Positions 24,146-31,945 of a DNA stretch of 64,000 nt are shown piece by piece (the first letter of the stretch is position 1; every line of letters starts with the position of its first letter). The DNA is from JBBRYB01 sp038238115 (GTDB taxonomy: Bacteria > Actinomycetota > Actinomycetes > Propionibacteriales > Nocardioidaceae). Where the stretch lies: NCBI GenBank assembly GCA_038238115.1, contig JBBRYB010000002.1, positions 214,399 through 278,398 on the forward strand, in the 5' to 3' direction. A model generated the notes under the pieces. That model was not told where the DNA came from and ran no database searches. It was given only the letters and a program-made list of their open reading frames with translations. A program made the position numbers and the translations under genes.

Positions 24146-24382
24146 TCAGATGTGCACGACCGGGCAGGTCAGCGTGCGGGTGATGCCGTCGATGGACTGC
24201 ACCTTCGCGACGACGAGCTTGCCAAGCTCGTCCACGTTGCGGGCCTCTGCCCGGACGATCACGTCATAAGGCCCGGTGACGTCCTCGGCCAGCGTCACCC
24301 CGGTGACGTCCGCTATCGACCGTGCCACCTCAGCCGCCTTGCCGACCTCGGTCTGGATGAGGATGTAGGCCTGAACAACCAC
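24146..24382 (-). CDS. Lrp/AsnC-type ligand-binding (RAM) domain protein, no HTH
   Basis: A 78-residue stand-alone RAM/ACT-like domain, the amino-acid-binding half of Lrp regulators without the DNA-binding half. QAYILIQTEVGKAAEVA opens the domain, and VTGPYDVIVRAEA is its central signature. GTG 24382 is used because GGAGG lies 5 bases upstream; the frame is open further but without similarity. It lies 8 bases before the DUF3515 start on the same strand and may share its transcript. Stand-alone RAM domains often modulate full-length Lrp proteins; that role is inferred. Confidence 0.85.
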   Translation of the reverse strand: MVVQAYILIQTEVGKAAEVARSIADVTGVTLAEDVTGPYDVIVRAEARNVDELGKLVVAKVQSIDGITRTLTCPVVHI

Positions 24383-24487
24383 AGAAACCTCCGGCGAGAA
24401 TCGTCGTGTCGGTGAAACGGTGATCACGCTACCGCCTGGTTAGGTTGTCACAGAACACGGCAAGGCGGAAGTGAGGAAGAATCCGTA

Positions 24488-25453
24488 ATGAGACAAGGGC
24501 TGTCGGGCTCCGTTGGCGACGTGGGCGAGTTCAGTCTGGTTGACGCACTGACGGCCCGGTTCACGCAGGGGCAGCACGTCCGCGTCGGGCCGGGTGACGA
24601 CGCGGCGGTGCTGGCGGTCCAGGGCGGAGAGGTGGCCGTGTCGGTCGACATGCTCGTCCAGAGCCGCCACTTCCGGCTTGACTGGTCGCAGGCCCGAGAC
24701 ATCGGCCACAAGGCCGCGGCGCAGAATCTGTCCGACATCAACGCAATGGGTGGTCGGGCGACCGCGCTGCTCGTCAGCCTCGGTGTGCCGGCCGACCTCG
24801 ACGTCACCTGGGCGCTCGAGCTCGCCGACGGCCTGGTGGAGGAGGCCGATCTCGTCGGGGCGAGCATCGTCGGCGGCGACCTCACCGAGGCCGACGCGAT
24901 TACGATCGCGGTGACGGCTCTCGGCGGTTGTGAGCACGGCGTCGTACGCCGCTCGGGAGCCAGGGCGGGTGATGTGGTCGCGCACGCCGGGCGGCAGGGC
25001 TGGGCGCAGGCGGGCTACACCGTACTCGCCCGCGGCTTCCGGTCTCCCCGAGCCGTGGTGGACGCGCACCGCCGACCCGAGCCGCCGTATGCCGCCGGGC
25101 CGCAAGCCGCGACGCTCGGAGCGACCGCCATGATCGATGTCAGCGACGGCCTGCTGCAGGACCTCGGTCATGTCGCCAGTGCCAGCGCCGTGGAGATCGA
25201 TGTGCAGACCACCCGTTTCGAGGTGCCGGAGGCGCTGCAGGCCGTCGGCGCCGCGCTCGGGGTCGACCCGGTCGGGTTTGTCCTCACCGGGGGAGACGAC
25301 TACGGGCTGCTCGCCACATTCCCTGCTGACGTCTCCCTGCCGGAACCGTGGCGCGTGGTCGGCGAGGTCCGCGCGGGCGGTGATGCGGGGCGGGTCACTG
25401 TCGACGGCTCATCGTACGAGGACGCCGGGGGCCATCAGCACTTTCGGGGCTGA
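24488..25453 (+). CDS. thiL: Thiamine-monophosphate kinase
   Basis: Phosphorylates thiamine monophosphate to the active diphosphate. The 321-residue PurM/ThiL-fold protein shows VGPGDDAAVL (about residues 36-45) and VSVDMLVQSRHFRLDW at the ATP/metal site, then DINAMGGRATALLVSLG and the C-terminal SDGLLQDLGH. GAGGAAG lies about 9 bases before the ATG. It is divergent from the RAM-domain gene. No TPP riboswitch is visible in the 105-base upstream gap. Confidence 0.94.
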   Translation: MRQGLSGSVGDVGEFSLVDALTARFTQGQHVRVGPGDDAAVLAVQGGEVAVSVDMLVQSRHFRLDWSQARDIGHKAAAQNLSDINAMGGRATALLVSLGVPADLDVTWALELADGLVEEADLVGASIVGGDLTEADAITIAVTALGGCEHGVVRRSGARAGDVVAHAGRQGWAQAGYTVLARGFRSPRAVVDAHRRPEPPYAAGPQAATLGATAMIDVSDGLLQDLGHVASASAVEIDVQTTRFEVPEALQAVGAALGVDPVGFVLTGGDDYGLLATFPADVSLPEPWRVVGEVRAGGDAGRVTVDGSSYEDAGGHQHFRG

Positions 25454-25469
25454 GGTTTACGAGCCACAC

Positions 25470-25507
25470 CTGACGCCAATTCGGACCACGTCCGACAGCG
25501 GCGTCAG
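25470..25507. terminator. Two-tier hairpin between convergent thiL and P1-peptidase genes
   Basis: CTGACGCC (25470-25477) pairs with GGCGTCAG (25500-25507). Inside, TCGGAC (25481-25486) pairs with GTCCGA (25490-25495). It lies between the thiL stop and the stop of the convergent gene at 25529, so it may terminate both. Confidence 0.6.
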
Positions 25508-25528
25508 CTCCGAGCTCAGTGACGATGC

Positions 25529-26605
25529 TCAGTGGCGACGCTCAGTCACAAGGTCGCGGACCAGGTCGATAGGAAGCCCTTCGCAGGCATGGCCGTCGCG
25601 GCCTCGCATGGTGGGCGAAGCGGCGAGCGAGTTGAGGACCGCCTCCTCGCTGGCCTCGACCACGGCAGCGAAGAGGTCGTTGATGGCGGCGCCACGCAGC
25701 GGTACGTCGGACAGCGGGCCACCTCGCGACGTGGCCCGCAGGCCAGTCGCGGCGGCCATGAAGATCTCGCCGCTTCCGTGGTGCGCGGTCGAGCCGGCGC
25801 GGGCCAGGCCCAACCCGATCCGGCGTGCCAGCCGGCTGCAGGACGCGCCGTCGAGCGGCGCATCCGTGACGACAACACCGATGCACGAACCCGTCGGCTC
25901 AGGCTCCGCGAAGGGATCGGCGTGGAGGAGCCGGCCGATCGGGATGCCGTCGACCGTCAGCCGGTTGCGGGAGCCGAAGTTCGTGAGCAGCAGCACCCCC
26001 ACGGTGTGACCGTCGGGCGTCCTGCGCGACGACTCACCGATACCGCCCTTGAACCCGAGGCAGGACATGCCCGTCCCGGCCCCGACGCTGCCCTGCTCAG
26101 CCAATTCACCGGAGCCGGCCCGCTCGTGCGCGGTCCGCCAAGCCGTTGCCACGTCGTCGCGCGTCAGCTGCATGCGGCCCGCGTTGTTGAGGAAGGAGTC
26201 GTCACACTCGCCGACCACGGGGATCACCACGTCGTCGGCCACCTGCGGATGCGCCTCGACCATGAGCTCGCACGCCGCGTCATACACCCGCCCGAGCTGC
26301 ATCGTCGACGTGAGCAGGATCGGTGTCTCGAGCAGGCCCCACTCGCTGGCCGCGATGAAGCCGGTGCACTCTCCCGCACCGTTGAGGACCGCGCCACCCG
26401 CCGGGACCGATCGCGTGTAGGCGTCATGCGCGACGCAGATGACGCTGACTCCCGTCCGCGCCACACCGCGTCCCTCGGGTGGTGCCGGCTCATCTCGAAC
26501 CAGAGTGGTGTGGCCGACGCCCACTCCCCGGACGTCGCTCACTGAGTTGGTGGGCCCGGTCGGCAGCGTCCCGATGACGACGCCGACGTCGCGAATGCTC
26601 GCCAT
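25529..26605 (-). CDS. P1-family (DmpA-like) autoprocessing peptidase
   Basis: A 358-residue member of the N-terminal-nucleophile peptidase P1 family, which includes DmpA aminopeptidase and BapA beta-peptidase. The sequence GSCIGVVVTDAPLDGAS at about residue 235 matches the autocleavage Gly-Ser site. NSVSDVRGVGVGHTTL and GGAVLNGAGECTGF in the N-terminal part are further family blocks. ATG 26605 gives MASIRDVGVV; a GTG at 26623 would add six residues. Substrate unknown. It is divergent from the HDAC-like gene. Confidence 0.85.
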   Translation of the reverse strand: MASIRDVGVVIGTLPTGPTNSVSDVRGVGVGHTTLVRDEPAPPEGRGVARTGVSVICVAHDAYTRSVPAGGAVLNGAGECTGFIAASEWGLLETPILLTSTMQLGRVYDAACELMVEAHPQVADDVVIPVVGECDDSFLNNAGRMQLTRDDVATAWRTAHERAGSGELAEQGSVGAGTGMSCLGFKGGIGESSRRTPDGHTVGVLLLTNFGSRNRLTVDGIPIGRLLHADPFAEPEPTGSCIGVVVTDAPLDGASCSRLARRIGLGLARAGSTAHHGSGEIFMAAATGLRATSRGGPLSDVPLRGAAINDLFAAVVEASEEAVLNSLAASPTMRGRDGHACEGLPIDLVRDLVTERRH

Positions 26606-26673
26606 ACCGGCATCTTGCCGCACGTAGCCTGCCGATGAGCCGGCGTGCTGGCGAGCCTGACAAGGTTGCGGCC

Positions 26674-27717
26674 ATGACGACGGTGATCTGGTCTGATGTG
26701 ACGCGGCTGCATGAGCCGCAAGAAGAGATCTGGGTCGGTGTGCCGACGGCCGGCACAGAGGTGCCCGAGCGGGTCGAGGTCATCATGGAGACGCTGCACG
26801 CCAACGGGTTGCCGTTCGTCGAGGCCACCGGACACGACCAGCATGTGCTGACGAGCGTCCACGACGAGGCGTTCGTGCAGCACCTGGAGTCCGTGCACGC
26901 CGAGTGGATGGCCTCCGGCATCCCTGAGCTCGTCGGTCAGGACCGGGTCGTGCCCTACATGTTTGCCACTGAGGCGATGCTGGACGGACTGCCCGGCCGG
27001 ATCGCACCGGCGGTTCACGCCCGGGCGGGGCGCTACTGCTACGACACCATGACGCTCGTCGGGCCAGGCACGTGGCAGGCCGCGCGCGCGGCGGTCGACT
27101 GTGCCCTGACGGCGGTGGACCTCACCGTCGCGGGAGGCGGGTCAACGTATGCGTTGTGCCGCCCGCCCGGCCACCATGTCACCCGTTCGGCGTACGGCGG
27201 GTCGTGTTATCTCAACAACGCGGCGATCGCAGCTCAGGCATTCCGCGAGGCCGGGCATGAGCGGGTCGGTGTCGTCGATATCGATGCCCATCACGGCAAC
27301 GGCACGGCCGCGATCTTCTACGACCGCGCCGACGTGTTCTACGGCTCGGTGCACATCGACCCCGGGGCCGGCTGGTTCCCGCACGTCGTGGGGTACGCCG
27401 ACGAGACAGGTGCTGCCGCAGGCAGCGGTACGACGCTGAACCTGCCGCTCCAGCCCGAGACCGGCGACGTGCCTTGGCTGGCGGCGGTGGCTGCTCTCGC
27501 CGACGCGGTGTCGCGCCATGGCGCCACCGCACTAGTCGTGTCGCTGGGGGTCGACGCCGCCGCGGAGGATCCGGAGTCACCGCTGCGCGTGACGGTGGAC
27601 GGCTACCGGGAGGCCGGACGCATCGTGCGTGGGCTCGGCCTGCCTACTGTCTCGGTGCAGGAGGGCGGCTATCACCTGCCGTCGCTGGGCCGGCTCGTCA
27701 GCGCGTTCCTGTTGTAG
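26674..27717 (+). CDS. Histone-deacetylase-family (acetylpolyamine/acetoin-type) amidohydrolase
   Basis: A Zn-dependent deacetylase of the arginase/deacetylase fold, 347 residues. CRPPGHHVTRSAYGGSCYLNN carries the catalytic His pair, and DIDAHHGNGTAAIFYDR gives the zinc-binding Asp and His. The C-terminal VQEGGYHLPSLG is the conserved end block. Bacterial members remove acetyl groups from polyamines, proteins such as Acs, or small molecules; which is unclear. ATG 26674 is preferred over an in-frame start at 26635 because AAGG and the family N-terminus fit better. It ends 20 bases before a triple 21-bp repeat. Confidence 0.9.
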   Translation: MTTVIWSDVTRLHEPQEEIWVGVPTAGTEVPERVEVIMETLHANGLPFVEATGHDQHVLTSVHDEAFVQHLESVHAEWMASGIPELVGQDRVVPYMFATEAMLDGLPGRIAPAVHARAGRYCYDTMTLVGPGTWQAARAAVDCALTAVDLTVAGGGSTYALCRPPGHHVTRSAYGGSCYLNNAAIAAQAFREAGHERVGVVDIDAHHGNGTAAIFYDRADVFYGSVHIDPGAGWFPHVVGYADETGAAAGSGTTLNLPLQPETGDVPWLAAVAALADAVSRHGATALVVSLGVDAAAEDPESPLRVTVDGYREAGRIVRGLGLPTVSVQEGGYHLPSLGRLVSAFLL

Positions 27718-27736
27718 CTTTCCTCGTAGCGCCTGC

Positions 27737-27799
27737 CGGAACAGTTGGCGCTTCGGCCGGAACAGTTGGCGCCTCGGCCGGAACAGTTGGCGCCTCGGC
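27737..27799. repeat. Three tandem 21-bp repeats left of the EamA gene
   Basis: Three consecutive 21-base units each contain GGAACAGTTGGCGC then TCGGCC; units two and three are identical and unit one differs by one base. They lie between the HDAC-like stop and the EamA stop. The same unit in opposite orientation is found right of EamA at 28727-28874. Confidence 0.9.
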
Positions 27800-27808
27800 C
27801 GGAGGGGC

Positions 27809-28678
27809 CTACAGGTTGATAAGGATCACTCCACCGACGACCAGGATGGTTGCGACGATGCGCCAGCCGCCGAAGCGCTCGTGGAAGACCACCGCGCCGA
27901 TGACGGCGCCGACGATGACGCTGGTCTCCCGTAGTGCGGCGATCGGTGCGAGCGCTCCGCGGGTCTGGGCCCACAGCACGAGCGCGTAGGCAACCACCGC
28001 CAGCGTGCCCCCCACCAGGCCGACCCCCAGAAAGGGCCGTGACTGGCTCCACAGCTGCCGGCGACGAACCGCGGCCGCGGCGAGCGGCAGCACCGGCCCC
28101 TGGGCGAGGAACAGCCAGCCGGTGTAGCCGGCGGCAGTGCCGGCGTGACGGACACCGAGGCCGTCCACCGTCGTGTATGTGGCGATGGTCACCCCGGTGA
28201 GCAGCGCCGCAAGGATGGCCGGGCGCTGAGCGCGGGTCGGCACACCGCCGACCAGCACGAGGCTGGCCAGCCCGAGGGAGATCACGACGACGCCGACCAA
28301 CGGGAGCGGGGCGAGCGTCTCTCCGGCGAAGACGGCGGCGCCGATCGCTACCAGCCATGGCGACGTACCTCGGGCGAGCGGGTAGACCTGGCTGAACTCA
28401 CCCAGGCGGTAGCTGCGCATCAGTAGCAGGTTGTAGGCGACGTGCAGCGTCGCGGATGCCGCCAGAAACGGCCAGCTCGCCCGCGCCGGGGCCGGTGCGA
28501 ACACCACGATCGCGATCGCGCATACGGTGGAGACCACGCCGAAGACAGCGAACCCGACCAGCCGGTCTGTCACCGCGTGGGCGATCGCGTTCCACGTCGC
28601 GTGGAGCACGGCGGCACCCAGCACGGCGACCACGACGGCAACGGGTAACGAGGTGGGGTTGGCAACGGCGAGAGACAC
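27809..28678 (-). CDS. EamA/DMT-family transporter
   Basis: A 289-residue integral membrane protein with about ten transmembrane helices in two EamA repeats. HATWNAIAHAVTDRLVGF in the first helix and FHERFGGWRIVATILVVGG near the C-terminus are typical DMT positions. Family members export or import amino acids, purines or other metabolites; the substrate is unknown. The start is a GTG at 28678 with only a weak ribosome site. The gene is bracketed on both sides by arrays of the same 21-bp repeat in opposite orientation, which is unusual. Confidence 0.85.
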   Translation of the reverse strand: MSLAVANPTSLPVAVVVAVLGAAVLHATWNAIAHAVTDRLVGFAVFGVVSTVCAIAIVVFAPAPARASWPFLAASATLHVAYNLLLMRSYRLGEFSQVYPLARGTSPWLVAIGAAVFAGETLAPLPLVGVVVISLGLASLVLVGGVPTRAQRPAILAALLTGVTIATYTTVDGLGVRHAGTAAGYTGWLFLAQGPVLPLAAAAVRRRQLWSQSRPFLGVGLVGGTLAVVAYALVLWAQTRGALAPIAALRETSVIVGAVIGAVVFHERFGGWRIVATILVVGGVILINL

Positions 28679-28726
28679 CGGGACGCGACGCTATCGCACA
28701 AGCGTCGTCACGCAGCCACGGCCCAG

Positions 28727-28874
28727 GCCGAGGCGCCAACTGTTCCGGCCGAGGCGTCAACTGTTCCGGCCGAGGCGCCAGTTGTTCGAGGCGACGCGCC
28801 AGTTGTTCGGGGCCGACGCGTCAACTATTCCGGTCGAGGCGCCAGTTGTTCTGGGCGAGGCGCCAGGTGTCGTC
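28727..28874. repeat. Seven degenerate 21-bp repeats between EamA and rpmB
   Basis: Units share GCCGAGGCG(C/T)CA then ACTG or GTTG then TTC. Units one and two are nearly identical; later ones drift and one is 22 bases. The CAACTG and CAGTTG variants are reverse complements of one another. The array runs up to the rpmB stop and is inverted relative to the array at 27737. Confidence 0.85.
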
Positions 28875-28879
28875 AAGGG

Positions 28880-29065
28880 CTAGCGGGTGACCTTGCCCGC
28901 CTTGAGGCACGAGGTGCAGACGTTGAGCCGCTTCGGCGTACCGTTGACGACGGCTCGCACCCGCTGGATGTTGGGGTCGAAACGGCGGTTGGTACGGCGG
29001 TGCGAGTGCGACACGTTGTGGCCGAAACCGGGTCCCTTGGCGCAGATGTCACAGACGGCGGCCAC
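28880..29065 (-). CDS. rpmB: 50S ribosomal protein L28
   Basis: A 61-residue bL28. AAVCDICAKGPGFGHNVSHSH at the start and LNVCTSCLKAGKV at the end give two CxxC pairs, so this is the zinc-binding paralogue rather than a zinc-free one. GTG 29065 follows AGGAG by 7 bases. It is on the strand opposite to the DAK2-recG genes, in the position usual for actinobacterial rpmB. A zinc-independent paralogue, if any, is outside this window. Confidence 0.96.
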   Translation of the reverse strand: MAAVCDICAKGPGFGHNVSHSHRRTNRRFDPNIQRVRAVVNGTPKRLNVCTSCLKAGKVTR

Positions 29066-29585
29066 GGTGCACTCCTGAGGGTTATGGGTTGGGCCTCGGT
29101 CGATTCGACACGGCCCCGGGCAACCGCCCAAGGATAACGGATCGGCCGCGTCGCGCGCGAATCGGCGTCGCCGGCCGGCCATCCGCCTGCGTGGCAGGAC
29201 CCACCGACGTCGTCGCCCTTCGCAGTGCCGACTGCCAGGTGGTCCCGGTGGCCCTCAAGATCAGCGTGACCGCCGTCCAGCAAGCAATCGTCACCTGCTT
29301 ACGGGTCATCACACCGCACCAAACCCAACCCCCCGAAGCCGCCGCAGCACCCGCGAGCACGCCACGCCGATCGTGACCCTGGGCCGTACCCGTACGGCCG
29401 CGGGAGGCCATCCGAGCTGCTGCATGGTAAGCAGCGGCTGGCCGGCAAAGGAACAAGACGATGACGAGATAAGCGGGGCCGCGACCGGCCCGACCTGAGC
29501 ACTGACCTTGGAACGGGCAGGGCGTGTTGGCGCTGTACGACTTCGCCGCTGTCTGCGCCGGGGCCGTCGATCCACCCCTAAATCT
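29066..29585. other. Intergenic region without assignable gene
   Basis: About 520 bases upstream of rpmB. The plus strand at 29210-29300 encodes a stretch of protein-like composition (VALRSADCQVVPVALKIS) within a frame of 95 codons from 29089, but there is no ribosome site and no family likeness. No tRNA, repeat or terminator is seen. The base composition falls towards the right end. Confidence 0.4.
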
Positions 29586-29900
29586 CTAGAAATCCGGAGG
29601 TCTCGGGTGGAACACGCAGGTTGGGATGTTGGGCGCTGGGACGTCCCGACCATGGTTTAGGTCAACATGCGGAGTCCACCCGAGGTAGGTTCGCGCCCAC
29701 CAGTGCTCCGGCTGGTCGGTCACCTCCAACTGGCAAATCTCCCAGATCGTCGCGTTGGGCCCCAAATTGTGCATTCCGTCATCTCTGCGCTGCGGCAGTG
29801 CATAGCGGGAGTCACCTTTCAATATGTCCGGACCACTTCCATAGTGGCAACCCGACTGGCAGCAGACCCATAGCACTTGCCTATCCCTGTCGCTGGACAT
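29586..29900 (-). CDS. Hypothetical protein of 104 residues in a lower-GC patch
   Basis: The frame starts at ATG 29900 with GAGG about 12 bases upstream. The protein has VLWVCCQSGCHYG near the N-terminus, then HNLGPNATIWEICQLEV and EHWWARTYLGWTPHVDLN: a believable, tryptophan- and cysteine-containing composition. Third codon positions are clearly less GC-rich than in the surrounding genes, for example ATA, TTG, AAA, CTA and AAT codons. I recognise no family. It may be a horizontally acquired small gene or a remnant. Confidence 0.35.
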   Translation of the reverse strand: MSSDRDRQVLWVCCQSGCHYGSGPDILKGDSRYALPQRRDDGMHNLGPNATIWEICQLEVTDQPEHWWARTYLGWTPHVDLNHGRDVPAPNIPTCVFHPRPPDF

Positions 29901-30102
29901 CGCGACCGAAGCCTCTGGCTATCCGACCAACTTCGTCGTGGTGTACCACCAGTCAAGCGACCACATGACACGACAGTGTCTCTCGACACCAGGCTGGTTC
30001 GCAGGACAAAGCTGGGCATTCGAACCCGATGTCAACCAAGGACACACCTGGTATTGGGTAAACGGAATGGGATTATGCTTCTCCAGAAGCGTCTTCGACT
30101 AG
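29845..30102 (+). pseudogene. Possible gene fragment, C-terminal-like, in a lower-GC patch
   Basis: An 85-codon open stretch without a good start (first GTG at 29938) ends at TAG 30100-30102. It reads as believable protein: LDIATEASGYPTNFVVVYH, later STPGWFAGQSWAFEP and GHTWYWVNGMGLCFSRS. Codon use is GC-poor at third positions compared with the genome. The absence of a start and an upstream in-frame stop at 29842-29844 suggest the 3' remnant of a lost gene. A real 54-residue protein from GTG 29938 is the alternative. Confidence 0.3.
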
Positions 30103-30289
30103 CCCAGATGGCTCAAGGTCGGTCGGCTGACACTGGCGGTAGATGCACGAAAGTGCCTGTCCTGGCCTGGTTCGCATGAGCAGGGTGGCTCTGCCCGGCC
30201 GGTGAGTTGTGGGGGTGCTCAGGTCTAAGGTGCTGCGCAAGGGCATCGCCGAGACCGTCGACGACCGCGCCCCGACCGAAGGCCGACTC

Positions 30290-31945
30290 GTGAGCGAACC
30301 CCTCGACGTAGCGCTGCTGATGCGTTGGTGCGACCTCGCGCTGACGGGTCTGGGCGAGGCTCGCGAGGAGATCGACGCTCTCAACGTCTACCCGGTCCCC
30401 GACGGCGACACCGGCACCAACCTCTACCTGACGTTCGAGGCCGCCCGGCAGGCGATCGTCGACAGCCGGCCCGAGTCGCTGGTTTCCGCACTCAAGTTCT
30501 TCGCGCGTGGCGCGCTGCTGGGCGCGCGCGGCAACTCCGGCGTGATCTTGTCCCAGCTGCTGCGTGCCGGTGCTGACCAGCTGCTGCGCGGGAACCCGTT
30601 CGAGCCTGGCCGGCTGCTCGCGGACACCCTGGTACTGGCGGCAGACGCGGCGTACGACGCCGTGGCGCAACCCGTCGAGGGCACGATGCTCACGGTGGCC
30701 CGAGCCGCGGCGAAGGCTGCCGACCAGGCGGCGAGCGAGGCGCCAGCGGACCTCGCGACGCAGATGGGATTCGTCATTCGTGCCGCGGCCGAGGCTGCCC
30801 GGGCGGCGCTGGAGCACACCCCCGACCAGCTCGAGACGCTACGGCTCGCGGGCGTCGTCGATGCCGGCGGCCGTGGCCTCTGCGTCATCTTCGACGCCGC
30901 CGAGGAGGCCCTCACCGGCAGGCGTCCGGTCAGGCTTGGCCGCCAGGGACGAGCTTGGTCGGGTCCGGCGCTCCCGCTTCCGGTGGGAGCTGGGCTGGAC
31001 CTGTCGGAAAACGGACCTGGCTACGAAGTCATGTTTCTGCTCGATGCCGCCGACACCCAGGTGCCCAAGCTGCGGCAACGACTCGGATCGCTGGGCGACT
31101 CCTTGGTGGTGGTGGGCGGCGACGGGTTGTGGAACGTCCACGTGCACGTCGACGATGTCGGCGCGGCGATCGAGGCCGGCATCGAAGCCGGCCGTCCGTA
31201 TCGGGTGCGGGTGACGCACTTTCACGACCAGCGCAGCGCCGAACTGGCCGGCCAGGTCGCCGCCGCTCGGCGGGGCCAGTCCGGACCTCGCGGCCTCGTG
31301 GCGGTCGCCGCCGGCGACGGGCTCGCAGCGCTGTTCGCGCAGGCCGGGGCGCAGGTCATCTCCTCGGCGCCCGGGCGCAGATCCTCGACGGGGGAGATGC
31401 TTGAGGCGATCCGCGAGACGAAGAGCGACGAGGTGGTCATTCTTCCCAACGACCCCCACACGCTCGCCGTGGCCGAGGCGGCAGGGCATGCGGCCCGCGA
31501 CGAACAGATCCGCGCAGCCGTCATTCCGACCCGCGCCCAGGTTCAGGGGCTCGCCGCGATCGCCGTGCACGAGCCGGGTCGCTCGTTCGACGACGACGTC
31601 GTCCATATGACGTCGGCGGCGGCACACGCGCGACACGGAGCGGTCACTGTCGCCGCGCGCGACGCCATGACGATGGCCGGCCCGTGCGCCGTCGGGGACA
31701 GCCTCGGTGTTCTCGAGGGTGACTTCGCCGTGATCGGCCATGACCTCGGCGACACGGCGGTGGCGGTGGTCGATCGGTTGCTGAGTGGCGGCGGCGAGAT
31801 GGTCACGCTCGTGCGTGGGGCCGACGAGTCCAACGGGCTCGTCGGCTGGGTCCAGGCTCACATCGAGCGCACCCATCCCGGAGTTGATGTAGTCGTCCAC
31901 GACGGAGGTCAGGCCCGCTACCCGCTGCTCATCGGGGTCGAGTGA
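30290..31945 (+). CDS. DAK2-domain protein (FakA/YloV-like)
   Basis: A 551-residue protein with an N-terminal DhaL/DAK2 kinase domain and C-terminal FakA-type domains. EEIDALNVYPVPDGDTGTN is the diagnostic ADP/Mg-binding block (about residues 26-44), followed by LGARGNSGVILSQLLRA. Relatives are the ATP-binding subunit of fatty-acid kinase, partner of FakB; whether FakB exists here is unknown. I start at GTG 30290 (GAAGG upstream, family N-terminus); an in-frame GTG at 30209 would add 27 residues. Its stop overlaps the recG start by one base, as in many actinobacteria. Confidence 0.88.
   Translation: MSEPLDVALLMRWCDLALTGLGEAREEIDALNVYPVPDGDTGTNLYLTFEAARQAIVDSRPESLVSALKFFARGALLGARGNSGVILSQLLRAGADQLLRGNPFEPGRLLADTLVLAADAAYDAVAQPVEGTMLTVARAAAKAADQAASEAPADLATQMGFVIRAAAEAARAALEHTPDQLETLRLAGVVDAGGRGLCVIFDAAEEALTGRRPVRLGRQGRAWSGPALPLPVGAGLDLSENGPGYEVMFLLDAADTQVPKLRQRLGSLGDSLVVVGGDGLWNVHVHVDDVGAAIEAGIEAGRPYRVRVTHFHDQRSAELAGQVAAARRGQSGPRGLVAVAAGDGLAALFAQAGAQVISSAPGRRSSTGEMLEAIRETKSDEVVILPNDPHTLAVAEAAGHAARDEQIRAAVIPTRAQVQGLAAIAVHEPGRSFDDDVVHMTSAAAHARHGAVTVAARDAMTMAGPCAVGDSLGVLEGDFAVIGHDLGDTAVAVVDRLLSGGGEMVTLVRGADESNGLVGWVQAHIERTHPGVDVVVHDGGQARYPLLIGVE

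Noticed and set aside
27737..28874. CRISPR array made of the 21-bp repeats
   Set aside because: The units are contiguous without spacers, repeats are too short, and no cas genes are present.
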